Shown here one piece after another: positions 44,054-52,591 of a stretch of 64,000 bases of DNA (within the stretch, counting starts at the first letter, position 1; each line of letters opens with the position of its first letter). The translations under genes were made by a program, and so were the position numbers. Source of the stretch: a bacterium (GTDB lineage Bacteria > Joyebacterota > Joyebacteria > Joyebacterales > Joyebacteraceae); the NCBI GenBank assembly GCA_025774935.1, contig JALGZK010000002.1:1-64000 (forward strand), read 5' to 3'. The notes under the pieces were generated by a model. It did not search any database. It was not told where the DNA came from and saw only the letters and a list, made by a program, of their open reading frames with translations.

Positions 44054-44067
44054 GACCGGCGGAAGCC
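44054..44067 (+). other. GNRA-capped hairpin at the mRNA 5' end
   Basis: CCGGC (44054-44058) pairs with GCCGG (44063-44067) around a GGAA loop, a GNRA-type tetraloop. It begins within about 6 bases of the predicted transcription start and may protect the 5' end of the mRNA (inference). Confidence 0.45.
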
Positions 44068-44119
44068 GGCGCCGCACGGGGCGGGTGCGCGACCGCGGAA
44101 CGAAAGAGGGGAAGCGCGA

Positions 44120-44686
44120 GTGGGCAACGTCTGCGAGATCTTCCTGACCAAGGGCGTGGGCAGGCACAAGGAGAAGCTCGCGAGCTTCGAGATGGCGCTC
44201 CGGAACGCGCAGCTCGCGACCTACAACCTCGTCCGCGTCTCGAGCATCCTCCCGCCGGGCGCGCGCATCGTCTCGCGCGAGCGCGCCATCAGGGAGCTCC
44301 AGCACGGTCAGATCCTCTTCGCCGTCATCTCCGAGACGGCGACGAAGGAACCACATCGGCTGATCGCCGCATCGATCGGCATCGCGAAGCCCAAGGACCC
44401 GGATCACTACGGGTATCTCTCAGAGCACTCGTCCTTCGGTGAGAGAGGTGGCGTAGCCGGCGACTACGCGGAGGATCTCGCCGCGCAGATGCTCGCGACG
44501 ACGCTCGGCGTACCGTTCGACCCGGACTCGAGCTACGACGAACGTCGAGAGCTCTGGAAGATCAGCGGGAAGATCGTCTACTCGCGCAACATCACGCAGA
44601 CGGCCGTCGGCCACAAGGACGGACTCTGGACCACCGTCGTCGCTGCCGCGGTCTTCGCCACGCCACCCCTCAGACTCGGAGACTAG
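44120..44686 (+). CDS. pdaD: Pyruvoyl-dependent arginine decarboxylase
   Basis: This 188-residue protein starts at GTG 44120 after GAGGGGAAG. It converts arginine to agmatine. The family cuts itself between two serines to create the pyruvoyl cofactor; the site is visible as VSSILPPGA with Ser41-Ser42. The following GARIV strand, the ETATKEPHRLIAASIGIA segment and the ISGKIVYSRNITQTA end are typical. Archaeal and chlamydial enzymes are the best-known members. The agmatinase gene follows 55 bases downstream on the same strand, completing the arginine-to-putrescine route. The consensus promoter upstream predicts high expression. Confidence 0.92.
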   Translation: MGNVCEIFLTKGVGRHKEKLASFEMALRNAQLATYNLVRVSSILPPGARIVSRERAIRELQHGQILFAVISETATKEPHRLIAASIGIAKPKDPDHYGYLSEHSSFGERGGVAGDYAEDLAAQMLATTLGVPFDPDSSYDERRELWKISGKIVYSRNITQTAVGHKDGLWTTVVAAAVFATPPLRLGD

Positions 44687-44741
44687 GCTCGCGGCCCCTC
44701 ACCACCTTGGTCGCCACCACCTCAGAGCGGAGCAGCCACCA

Positions 44742-45641
44742 TTGTCTGGGCAGAGGCACAATCCCGGCGCCTTCCTCGACCTTCCTCGCGAGCTCGCCGA
44801 CCGTCAGACGTCGCGCGTTCTCGTGCTCCCGATTCCCTACGAGGCCACGACGACGTGGGTGAAGGGAACGGCGCGCGGTCCGGCCGCCATCCTCGAAGCT
44901 TCGACCCACATGGAGACCTACGACGAACTCGTACATGACGAGCCGTGCCGCGCGGGCATCCACACCCTGCCTCCTCTCGACACGACGGGGAGCCCCGAGG
45001 AGGTGATCGACCGGATCCGTGTCGAGGTCGCGACGCTCGCGTCAGAGAGGAAGTTCGTTCTGTCTCTCGGGGGGGAGCACTCTCTCACGACCGGCGTCGT
45101 CCGGGGGATCGCGGAGACCCGGCCGGAGCTCACGGTCGTTCAGATCGATGCGCACGCCGACCTCCGCGACGAGTACGAGGGAAGCCCGCTCAACCACGCC
45201 TGCACGATGAGGAGGCTCGTCGACGACTTCCCGATCGTCCAGGTAGGCATCAGGAGCCTGACCCCGGAGGGAGCCGGGCTCATCGAGGAACGCGGTGTCC
45301 CTGTGTTCTACGCCGAGGACATCGCCTCGACATGCTCCGCTAGGCGCATGGAGGTCCGGGACTGGATGGAGGAGGCGATCGAGGCGGTCCCGACCGACGA
45401 CGTCTATCTCACCGTCGACCTCGACGGCTTCGATCCCTCGATCATGCCGTCAGTCGGAACTCCGGAGCCCGGAGGGCTTCTCTGGTATGAGGTCCTGACG
45501 TTCGTGGCGACGCTCTTCGAGCGCCGGAACGTCGTGGCCGCCGACGTCGTAGAACTCTGCCCGATCGATCGGCTCGTCGCGGCCGACTTCCTTGCGGCGA
45601 AGCTTGCCTACAAGATCGCGGGCCACGCGCTCCGCGCGTAG
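44742..45641 (+). CDS. speB: Agmatinase
   Basis: This 299-residue ureohydrolase is read from a TTG at 44742; the start is uncertain because no strong ribosome site is present and no nearby ATG fits. Manganese ligands are visible: His113 (GGEHS), Asp136, His138 and Asp140 (DAHADLRD), Asp226 and Asp228 (DLDGFDP). It hydrolyses agmatine to putrescine and urea, and adjacency to the arginine decarboxylase favours agmatinase over arginase. It converges with an amidotransferase gene with a 24-base gap lacking a hairpin. Confidence 0.93.
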   Translation: MSGQRHNPGAFLDLPRELADRQTSRVLVLPIPYEATTTWVKGTARGPAAILEASTHMETYDELVHDEPCRAGIHTLPPLDTTGSPEEVIDRIRVEVATLASERKFVLSLGGEHSLTTGVVRGIAETRPELTVVQIDAHADLRDEYEGSPLNHACTMRRLVDDFPIVQVGIRSLTPEGAGLIEERGVPVFYAEDIASTCSARRMEVRDWMEEAIEAVPTDDVYLTVDLDGFDPSIMPSVGTPEPGGLLWYEVLTFVATLFERRNVVAADVVELCPIDRLVAADFLAAKLAYKIAGHALRA

Positions 45642-45665
45642 CCCACCCCGCTCGAGTCCACTCTC

Positions 45666-46361
45666 TCAGACTGCTCGGCGTCCGCCTCCCCTCGCGGCGT
45701 CCGCGAGAATCCTCATCGCGTTCTCGAGGATCGCGCCCCCGTCGTGCACGAACGGTCCCTCCCACCCGAGTTCCTCCCACGCTTCGTCCTCTGCGAAGAC
45801 ACCGTCCCCGTAGCACGGGTGAAACTGCACGCCGTAGACCGGCAGCTCCTCGTGTCGGATCGCCTGGACAGGGCAGTAGTCTGACGTCGCGATGAGTTCG
45901 AACCCGCCCGGCACCGCATCGAGCTGGTCGCTGTGCTGCTCGGGGACGCTCACCGTCGCCCCGAGCCCGGCGAAGACGGGGTCGTTCCCGACCTGCGTCA
46001 CGTCGAAGAGGCCGACGCGCTTCTCCTTCGTGACGAGCCCGGCTCCGAACGCGTGCCCGAGAAGCTGGTGGCCGAAGCAGATTGCGAACACGGGGAGCGA
46101 GGAATCGACGGCGACGCGAAGGAGTTCTTCCTCCTCGAGCATCCAGCGAACGGGTGAGGTCAGCGAGAGCTCGCTGCCTGAGAGCACGAGGGCGTCCGCC
46201 CGGCGGGACCCCAACCACTCGGCCGCAGGCGCGAAGCCGGCGAGCTGCGTCACGACCTCGGTCTCGAAAGCGGCCTCGAAGACGGCGGCGAGGCGGCCGG
46301 CTCCGTAGGCAGATGCCGGGTGGTCGTTATTGATGACGATCGCGCGCGGGCGTCTCGACAC
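45666..46361 (-). CDS. Class I glutamine amidotransferase-like protein
   Basis: This 231-residue protein starts at GTG 46361, preceded by GGGAGGA, and overlaps the end of the upstream flavoprotein gene by 35 bases, which indicates translational coupling. The nucleophile lies in AICFGHQLLG and the His in GVQFHP. The Glu normally two residues after that His is replaced (HPC instead of HPE). It resembles stand-alone GMP-synthase-like amidotransferases without a synthase domain. Its acceptor substrate is unknown; the missing Glu leaves activity uncertain. Confidence 0.8.
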   Translation of the reverse strand: MSRRPRAIVINNDHPASAYGAGRLAAVFEAAFETEVVTQLAGFAPAAEWLGSRRADALVLSGSELSLTSPVRWMLEEEELLRVAVDSSLPVFAICFGHQLLGHAFGAGLVTKEKRVGLFDVTQVGNDPVFAGLGATVSVPEQHSDQLDAVPGGFELIATSDYCPVQAIRHEELPVYGVQFHPCYGDGVFAEDEAWEELGWEGPFVHDGGAILENAMRILADAARGGGRRAV

Positions 46362-47508
46362 GCAGCCGTCCTCCCTTCGACTCGAATTCCTGCCACATCC
46401 TGCGCCTGACGAGCATCTCGCGGAGAAGCGGGGCACGCGCCACGGTCCCGATCACGCGGGGCCCAAGCGCGTAGAGGAGATTCCCAAGCGGGCGCATGCC
46501 ATTCACCTCGGGCACGACCTCGCGCATGATCCTCCTCCGGTAGACTCCGGCAGCGTCGAGTCCCGCCGCGCTACCCGACGCCGAGCCTCCGCTCTCCGTC
46601 ACCGCGTCTATGCCGAGCGACTCCGCAATCGACTCCGCGGCGATTCTCCCGCTCGCTATCGCGTGCGAGATCCCCTCACCGGTGATCGGGTCAGCGAGCC
46701 CCGCGGCGTCGCCCGCGAAGAGGACGCGGCCGTGTGACAGGTGCTCCTTCCCCGTCGAGCACGGGATCGGAAACGCGAACGGTCCCTCGGTCCGCCACTC
46801 CGAGAGGCCGAGCGACTCGAGGAGCGACCTCAGGCTTCGGCGGAGACTGCCGCCGCCCAGGCCCTTCCCGTAGACGCCCACGTTGAGGTGGTCGCGCTTC
46901 GGGAAGACCCAGCCGTAGCCACGCCTGTGCTCCGTGAAGTCGAAGACGAGCTCGCCGCGGTAGCGTTCGAGCTCGCCGGTCTCGTCCGGGAAGGCGTGAA
47001 TGTATATGGCGCCCGTCAGGCGGACCCTCGGCATGCCGCAGGCCCGTCGCACGACTCCCTCAGGGCCGTCGGCCGCCACCAGGTGGCGCGCACGGTGGGT
47101 GTGCCCACCCGCCAACATCGAAGCTCCCGTCTCCGTCGTCTCCACGGACTCGACCCGGACACCGAACTCGATGCGAGCCCCGACCTCGGCGGCCCGGTCG
47201 GCCAGAAGCTGATCGAGCTCCCGGCGGGAGGTGGTCGCCACGACGACGCCTCCACCGTCCCAGACGACCTCCACTCCGCTGGAGACGACGAGCCTCACGA
47301 CGCTCACTTCGTCGTGAATCACGGGAGCGAGCTCGTCACCGAACCAACGGAGCGCCTTCGAGGTGAGGCCGGCCGCGCAGGGCTTCGGCCGAGGGAAGGG
47401 GACTTTCTCGAACGCGAGCACCGACAGACCCAGCTCGGCCGCCCGCCGGGCGCAACTCGCCCCGGCCGGTCCGGCTCCGGCTATGATGAGATCGTATGTC
47501 GGCTCCAT
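46327..47508 (-). CDS. Geranylgeranyl-reductase-family FAD-dependent oxidoreductase
   Basis: This 393-residue flavoprotein starts at ATG 47508, where the FAD fold begins (MEPTYDLIIAGAGPAGAS). It contains PKPCAAGLTSKAL near the N terminus and GDAAGLADPITGEGI in the C-terminal half, both signatures of the geranylgeranyl reductase/ChlP-like group that saturates isoprenoid double bonds in lipids or quinones. The ribosome site is weak, and a GTG 13 codons upstream is an alternative start. It lies between a metallophosphoesterase gene and an amidotransferase gene with which it overlaps, so the three may share a transcript. Confidence 0.87.
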   Translation of the reverse strand: MEPTYDLIIAGAGPAGASCARRAAELGLSVLAFEKVPFPRPKPCAAGLTSKALRWFGDELAPVIHDEVSVVRLVVSSGVEVVWDGGGVVVATTSRRELDQLLADRAAEVGARIEFGVRVESVETTETGASMLAGGHTHRARHLVAADGPEGVVRRACGMPRVRLTGAIYIHAFPDETGELERYRGELVFDFTEHRRGYGWVFPKRDHLNVGVYGKGLGGGSLRRSLRSLLESLGLSEWRTEGPFAFPIPCSTGKEHLSHGRVLFAGDAAGLADPITGEGISHAIASGRIAAESIAESLGIDAVTESGGSASGSAAGLDAAGVYRRRIMREVVPEVNGMRPLGNLLYALGPRVIGTVARAPLLREMLVRRRMWQEFESKGGRLRVETPARDRHQ

Positions 47509-47572
47509 TGCGGGGGCATCCCCGATGCGGGCCCGCCCGGACCACACGGTCGCAGCTCAGCGCCCGGCGACG

Positions 47573-49333
47573 TTACTCCCCGAACTGCAGCTCCCCGAAC
47601 GTGCCGGGGTCGTAGTCGATCGGGATCTGCCAGTCGCAGGCCGAGTCGGTTCTCGGCTGCTTGCGTCTGAAGTTCAGTCCCCAGTTCGGGTTCGCGACGA
47701 CGTCGCCCTCGACTTCGTCCATGGGCATCCGGACCTCGGTACTCCAGTAGTGTTCGGTCCTCTGTACGGCCACCTCGTAGTGGCCGTCCCAGTCGCGGTC
47801 CGCGGTGTAGTACATGTTCTCGTCGAACGTGATCCTCTGGTCGAAAGGCGTTCCGAGCGGGTTGAAGTAGATCTGGTAGACCACCATGTCCTGCCAGTCG
47901 GGCGCGAAGAAGAAGCCGACGCAGTCTTCGCCGTAGACCGCACCGTCGCGCTCTTCCACGTTCGCGGTAATCTCGCTCATCGCAGGGTCGTAGCACACTG
48001 CGGAGAGATAGAGGTTCTCGTCGTCGTAGGCGAACCGGAACTCCGTCGCACCCTCGACCTCAGCGTCGTACGGCGGATACAGAACCGTCGCGGGTTCGAC
48101 TCCTTTCCACTCGTCCTGGTTCACGATGCCGTCGATCGTCGGCGCCTCGTCGACGCGCGGCGCGCCGACGGTTCGCTTCACGTCGAGGGGCATGTCCACG
48201 TCGATCTTCATCCCGTTGGTCATGGGGTAGGCGCACGAGACGCGGGGCACCGGATACAGCGAGCCCGTGTTCACGACGGAGAACTCCATCTCCTGTGCCT
48301 CGCCCGGCGCGACGACGAGATCGGCGACGACCGGCGTGACCAACCACCCTTCCGGCACCTCCCACTCGAGGAGGTTCTCGATCGGATCGTCGCTCGTGTT
48401 CTCGACCGACACCGTGATGGTGGTGTCGATCAGCTCTGCTTCGTTGACGTAGAGCGCGCTCAGGCCGACGAGCTCGCCCTCGATCCGCTCGATCTCCACG
48501 ATGTCGTCGCTCGTCACGACCTCTCGCGGGTAGATCCCGCCGACGTCGATCACGGCAAGCTGGTAGCCTTCCGGACTGACGGTGACCCACCCGAACTGGA
48601 AGAACTCGCCGCGGGCGACCGGCTGAGTCGCCGACCTGTACATATGGCCGCCGGAGCTCCCCATGACGGTGTAATCGACGCCGTCGTAGTTCACGGAGAA
48701 GTAGTGGTGGAGGTGCCCGTTGAAGACCGCGTCCACGCCGAACTCGACGAAGACCTCGTGGAGCGGGTCGGGGTTCCCGACCGTCAGGGTGCCCGCCCAG
48801 ATCGGCTTGTGGAAGAAGACGTAGATGGCGTCCGCCGACTGCGCCGCCTCGAGATCGGCCCGGAGCCACGCGAGCTGCCCGTCCGGGAACTCCTCGGGGG
48901 TCTCGATCCTGCTCACGTCGAGGATGACGAAGTGCGTGCTCCCGTGGTCGAAGGAGTAGTGCGGTTTCTGTCCGGTCCGCTCTACGTAGATCGCCTCCGA
49001 CTCGTCGCTCCAGATGTCGTGGTTGCCGGGGGTCATGTAGACCGGCGCGTCGATGGTGTCCAGCATCGCGAGAAGCGTGTCCCACTCGGCGTTGACCCTC
49101 TCGAAGTCCTCGCCGTAACCCTCGATGTGGTCCCCCACCGTGACGACGAAGTCGGGACTCAGGAGGTTGATCTCCTCGATGACCTTGGGGTAGACGCCCT
49201 CGGTGTGCCCGCCCGTCCGGTCGCTCAGGATCACGAACTGGTACTGCCCGTCCGCGTCTGCCGCCGGCGCCGCCGCAGCCAGGAACAGCGCGCCCAGGAC
49301 AACGGCCGCTCCCGCTGCTCGTCTCGTCAGCAT
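47573..49333 (-). CDS. Secreted calcineurin-like metallophosphoesterase with carbohydrate-binding-like domain
   Basis: This 586-residue protein starts at ATG 49333 after GAGAGGGGG and has a signal peptide (about 1-25). Metal motifs are GDH (67-69), GNHD (103-106), a His in FFHKPIW and NGHLHHY. The first motif reads LSDRTGG, so the usual His after Asp38 is missing; this variant occurs in some secreted members. Residues ~400-586 resemble a CBM9/DOMON-type domain (ATEFRFAYDDENLYLSAVCYD). It may hydrolyse extracellular phosphoesters while binding a sugar or haem; substrate unknown. It is first in a possible operon with the two genes below it. Confidence 0.85.
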   Translation of the reverse strand: MLTRRAAGAAVVLGALFLAAAAPAADADGQYQFVILSDRTGGHTEGVYPKVIEEINLLSPDFVVTVGDHIEGYGEDFERVNAEWDTLLAMLDTIDAPVYMTPGNHDIWSDESEAIYVERTGQKPHYSFDHGSTHFVILDVSRIETPEEFPDGQLAWLRADLEAAQSADAIYVFFHKPIWAGTLTVGNPDPLHEVFVEFGVDAVFNGHLHHYFSVNYDGVDYTVMGSSGGHMYRSATQPVARGEFFQFGWVTVSPEGYQLAVIDVGGIYPREVVTSDDIVEIERIEGELVGLSALYVNEAELIDTTITVSVENTSDDPIENLLEWEVPEGWLVTPVVADLVVAPGEAQEMEFSVVNTGSLYPVPRVSCAYPMTNGMKIDVDMPLDVKRTVGAPRVDEAPTIDGIVNQDEWKGVEPATVLYPPYDAEVEGATEFRFAYDDENLYLSAVCYDPAMSEITANVEERDGAVYGEDCVGFFFAPDWQDMVVYQIYFNPLGTPFDQRITFDENMYYTADRDWDGHYEVAVQRTEHYWSTEVRMPMDEVEGDVVANPNWGLNFRRKQPRTDSACDWQIPIDYDPGTFGELQFGE

Positions 49334-49423
49334 GAAGTGCCCCCTCTCTCCAATAGCGGACTCCCGCATTGCCCCACCGGGCGCTGCGGTTTCATCGTGA
49401 CGGCGATTCAACATGGACGTTCG

Positions 49424-49452
49424 ATGCTAGTCGGAGCGTGGCGCGATGTCAA
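49424..49452 (-). promoter_or_regulatory. Promoter of the metallophosphoesterase gene
   Basis: On the minus strand: TTGACA (49447-49452), a 17-base spacer, TAGCAT (49424-49429). Leader about 85 bases. Confidence 0.6.
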
Positions 49453-49539
49453 CCCGTCCCGTCGCCGGTCGTGTCGTGGGTGGCAACCCGCCCCGGCGCC
49501 GGCGACCGGCCGCCCGTTGACCGTCGGTACAAGTTTCTG

Positions 49540-49567
49540 TTTGACTCTCGTCCGACCGTTGCTACTA
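49540..49567 (+). promoter_or_regulatory. Candidate promoter of the zinc-ribbon/DUF2007 gene
   Basis: TTGACT (49540-49545), a 16-base spacer, TACTAT (49562-49567). Leader about 45 bases. Confidence 0.5.
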
Positions 49568-49620
49568 TCTTACTCGTTCACGGGCAGCCGCCCTGTCGCT
49601 TCACCTTGGAGGAAGAGCAC

Positions 49621-49977
49621 GTGCCCACCTGTCCCGAGTGCGAGTGCGAGTTCGACGAGCCAGTTGTCGTCTGTCCGCACTGCAACGTGCCTCTCGTGAA
49701 CAGAGAGGAAGCACCACCCACCGGTGACGGTGAAGACGTCGACGGCGATCTCCCCGCGGAGGGACTTGTCGTGATCGAGACGACGGACGACGAGAATCGC
49801 GTCGGCCAGATCCGCGAGCTGCTCGAAGAGAGCGGCATCCCGTGCTTCCTCAGCGACGAACTTTCGCCGGCGCAGACTCCCGAGGACGAGACGAAGGTCC
49901 TGGTGCCGAGGGAGATGCTCGGCGACGCGAAGCGTCTCATGCGCGACTTCGTCGCGATGAGCAAACCGGCGACGTAG
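49621..49977 (+). CDS. Small zinc-ribbon protein with DUF2007-like domain
   Basis: This 118-residue protein starts at GTG 49621 after GGAGGAAG. It opens with a CPEC...CPHC zinc ribbon (residues 4-21), a linker, and then a DUF2007-like fold (about 48-118) with ETTDDENRVGQIRELLEESG and VLVPREMLGDAKRLM. DUF2007 proteins are proposed signal-transducing modules in bacteria, but no ligand is established. No signal peptide, so cytoplasmic. A hairpin terminator follows. Confidence 0.75.
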   Translation: MPTCPECECEFDEPVVVCPHCNVPLVNREEAPPTGDGEDVDGDLPAEGLVVIETTDDENRVGQIRELLEESGIPCFLSDELSPAQTPEDETKVLVPREMLGDAKRLMRDFVAMSKPAT

Positions 49978-50025
49978 TCAACGAACGTCGCCGGTTCATT
50001 CCAGCGGAACATGTAATCAAAGAGA

Positions 50026-50046
50026 CGCGCGGCCACGAGCCGCGCG
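50026..50046. terminator. Bidirectional hairpin terminator
   Basis: CGCGCGGC (50026-50033) pairs with GCCGCGCG (50039-50046) around CACGA. It lies between convergent genes ending at 49977 and 50056. Confidence 0.7.
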
Positions 50047-50055
50047 CGTTTCGTG

Positions 50056-50538
50056 TCAGCGCTTGTAGCCGATCACCCGGAGGAACTCCCCGCGCTTCGC
50101 GATGTCCTCCTCGCCCTCCACGCCCGCCGGGCCCGACCCGTCGATCACGCCCAGAATCCCCTTGCCTTGGGGGCTTTCCGCCAGGATGACCTCGACCGGG
50201 TTCGCGGTCGCGCAGTAGATCCCGCACACCTCCTGGCAGGCCTTGACGGCGTTCAGAACGTTGATTGGGAAGCCGTCGGTCATGACGATCGCGAACGTGT
50301 GTCCCGCTCCAAGGTCGCGCATGATCGTCACCGCTGCCGCCTCGAGCTCGTCGTCGTTCCCGTCGTGACGGACCAGGCACGGACCCGACGCCTCCGCGAA
50401 AGCGACGCCGAACTTGATGCTCGGCGAAGACGTCACCATCACCTCGTAGAGATCCTCGACCGTCTTGATGAAGTGACTCTGGCCGAGGATGATGTTCGCC
50501 CCTTCCGGAAAACCGATGGGCACGGTTCTGATCTCCAC
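50056..50538 (-). CDS. Adenosine-specific-kinase family protein (PF04008-like)
   Basis: This 160-residue protein starts at GTG 50538 immediately after AAGGAGGTAACC, which fixes the start. Its sequence matches the family named after an archaeal protein described as adenosine-specific kinase: SIKFGVAFAEASGPCLVRHDG, GHTFAIVMTDGFPINVLNAV, and a C-terminal GVEGEEDIAKR. It is short, with no classic P-loop. The biochemical role in bacteria is unclear. It stands alone with its own promoter. Confidence 0.85.
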   Translation of the reverse strand: MEIRTVPIGFPEGANIILGQSHFIKTVEDLYEVMVTSSPSIKFGVAFAEASGPCLVRHDGNDDELEAAAVTIMRDLGAGHTFAIVMTDGFPINVLNAVKACQEVCGIYCATANPVEVILAESPQGKGILGVIDGSGPAGVEGEEDIAKRGEFLRVIGYKR

Positions 50539-50622
50539 GGTTACCTCCTTGGTCGGCGCCCGTCGCTCGCCTGACCGGTCGCGGGAGTCGTCTCCGAGCC
50601 ACGACCTTCGTCGCTCGGCCGC

Positions 50623-50651
50623 AGTATCTCCTCTTCGCCACCGGATGTCAA
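50623..50651 (-). promoter_or_regulatory. Promoter of the adenosine-specific-kinase family gene
   Basis: On the minus strand: TTGACA (50646-50651), a 17-base spacer, GATACT (50623-50628). Confidence 0.6.
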
Positions 50652-50722
50652 CGCGCCGTCTCGCGACGCGCGCCCCGTATCCGGAGGACCCCGGGGTCCC
50701 GACGGCGCCAACAATGCGGCGG

Positions 50723-50751
50723 TTGCCTCTCGCCGGACCACGCGCTAGACT
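50723..50751 (+). promoter_or_regulatory. Candidate promoter of the glycosyltransferase gene
   Basis: TTGCCT (50723-50728), a 17-base spacer, TAGACT (50746-50751). Leader about 45 bases. Confidence 0.45.
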
Positions 50752-50802
50752 CTCACGTGGCCGGTCCGGGCCGGGGCGGACGGGCGACTGAGCGGAGGCA
50801 GG

Positions 50803-51945
50803 ATGAGAGTCTTCTACATCTCCGAGGTCCAGTGGCTCGCGCAGATCTCGCGGAAGCACCTCCTCGTCCAACGGTTCCCGCCCGGGTGGGAGACGGTCTT
50901 TACGTCCCCCGTGAACCTCACGTTCAGGGAGAACAGCCTGCACCTCCGGACCGACGCGAGTCACCCTGACGTCCGCTACATCTCCCTGCCGCTGCCGAAG
51001 CCCGACTCGCTCCTGGCACCGGTGCGAGCGATGACGGGCGTCCTCTCTAGCATAGGGACGAGGAGCATTCGGAAGCTCGTTGGTGCGTTCGAGCCCGACG
51101 TGGTGATCTGCTCCCTCATCTGGGCGGCGCCGGTCGTCCCGTTCGTCCGGAGTCAGGGAATCCCCGTCGTCTACGACTGCAACGACCTCCACCCCGATTT
51201 CTACCCGGCGCGGGAACGGGAGGCGTGGGAGGCCTTCAGGGAGCTCACGTCCTCGGCGGACGAGGTCGTCGCCTCGTCGAGCTACCTTCGGGAGACGTGC
51301 GGGCGCGGAATCGTGATCGGGAACGGTGTCGACCTCGACACGTTCAGAGGCAGGACGGAGGGCCCCCTCCCCGATCCGATCGCGGAGAGCCCCCTTGCGG
51401 AGTGCGACGATCTCGTGGTCTACGTGGGATCCCTGGACGCCAGGATCGACTTCGACATGCTGGAGGCGGTCGCGGAGAGGCTCGACGAGGACGAGCGGAG
51501 GCTGGGGCTTGTCTGCGTCGGCCGGGTCTTCGACAGCACGCGTGACCGTGCTGAGGCGATCGCCAGGCGCTTTCCCGGGAGCTTCCTCTTCACGGGACAG
51601 AAGCCCTACTCGGAGCTCCCCGGGTACCTCTCGGCGGGGTCGGTCGGGGTCGCGCCCTTCCTTCTGAACGAGCGCACGGAGGCGGTGAACCCGAACAAGC
51701 TCTACATGTACTCGGCGATGGACATGAACGTCGTCTCTACACCGTTCTCGCGCGAGATCCGCGAGCTCGGCGACGCCATCCGCGTCGAGTCCGAGCCGCG
51801 TGCGTTCGCCGAGGCCACAATGGAAGCGCTCGGCGACGATGCACGCCGCCGAGCGATCCGCGAACTGGTGGCCCTTCCTAACGGCTGGGACGAGAAGGCA
51901 AAGGAGTTCACCGAACTTCTCGTCGACCTAGCCGAGAGATCCTAG
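50803..51945 (+). CDS. Glycosyltransferase (GT-B fold, family 4-like)
   Basis: This 380-residue protein begins MRVFYISEVQW, preceded by GGAGGC. Two Rossmann-like halves are visible: the acceptor half with PDVVICSLIWAAPVVPFVR and YDCNDLHPDFYP, and the donor half starting at VVYVGSLDARIDF with VCVGRV and FTGQKPYSELPGYLSAGSVGVAPFLLNE, followed by NPNKLYMYSAMDMNVVSTPF. The late PNKLYMYSA segment corresponds to the donor-binding E/Q-x7-E region of similar enzymes. It probably adds a sugar to an envelope polysaccharide. The stop codon overlaps that of the convergent lipoprotein gene within CTAG. Confidence 0.85.
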   Translation: MRVFYISEVQWLAQISRKHLLVQRFPPGWETVFTSPVNLTFRENSLHLRTDASHPDVRYISLPLPKPDSLLAPVRAMTGVLSSIGTRSIRKLVGAFEPDVVICSLIWAAPVVPFVRSQGIPVVYDCNDLHPDFYPAREREAWEAFRELTSSADEVVASSSYLRETCGRGIVIGNGVDLDTFRGRTEGPLPDPIAESPLAECDDLVVYVGSLDARIDFDMLEAVAERLDEDERRLGLVCVGRVFDSTRDRAEAIARRFPGSFLFTGQKPYSELPGYLSAGSVGVAPFLLNERTEAVNPNKLYMYSAMDMNVVSTPFSREIRELGDAIRVESEPRAFAEATMEALGDDARRRAIRELVALPNGWDEKAKEFTELLVDLAERS

Positions 51946-52487
51946 TTCATGTGCTTCGGGTTCTCTTCTCTCGGCTCCCCAACCCTCACGCGATCCGGTG
52001 GTCCCTCGCCCTCCGGAAGGGCCTTGCGTTCCTCGTTCCCGTCGTCACCCGGCACGACCTCACGCCCAGGGTGGAACGGATACAGGTAGAAGTAGACGGT
52101 CTCGGCAGGGTAGTAGTAGTCCAGGTCGATCTCGAACCACTCGCGGTAGTAGCCCCCCGCAAAGACCTCCAAACGGTAAGTCCGACCCTCCGGGCCACCA
52201 GCGCCTTCCCGGAAGAGCGGGCCGCCGTAGACGGGCACGTACCCGCTCCTGTCGACCAGCCACGTACCCATGTACTCCCAGTCCCACCACCCGGCCACCA
52301 GGAGGTCGACCTCGGCCCAGTAGACCGGCGCGCCGGTCCAGTAGTCGGACGTGTAGACGTGCAGCACCGCGTCCCGAGGAGGGGACGTGTCGCACCACGA
52401 CCCCGGGCAGACGATGCACCCCGACATGACCGCCGTGACGACGACGGCGACGGCGGGAACGACAAGCCTTCGCACTATCGGTCTCAT
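51942..52487 (-). CDS. Small lipoprotein rich in Tyr and Trp
   Basis: This 181-residue protein has a signal peptide ending in a lipobox MSGC, so Cys24 should be lipidated. The mature part is beta-rich with many aromatic residues (for example DLDYYYPAETVYFYLYPF) and no recognisable enzymatic motif; the form suggests a carboxypeptidase-regulatory or similar Ig-like domain. It lies 104 bases after the DUF4384-type gene on the same strand and probably belongs to the same transcript. Confidence 0.7.
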   Translation of the reverse strand: MRPIVRRLVVPAVAVVVTAVMSGCIVCPGSWCDTSPPRDAVLHVYTSDYWTGAPVYWAEVDLLVAGWWDWEYMGTWLVDRSGYVPVYGGPLFREGAGGPEGRTYRLEVFAGGYYREWFEIDLDYYYPAETVYFYLYPFHPGREVVPGDDGNEERKALPEGEGPPDRVRVGEPREENPKHMN

Positions 52488-52591
52488 GCTGCAGACCTCC
52501 CTTCGTCCAGCCTCTTCTTGCCGACTTCATCGATCCGAAGCCTGCCGCGCGTGGCGTGGAACGACTCAGCACGATGGCCCCCCGGGGCGCC

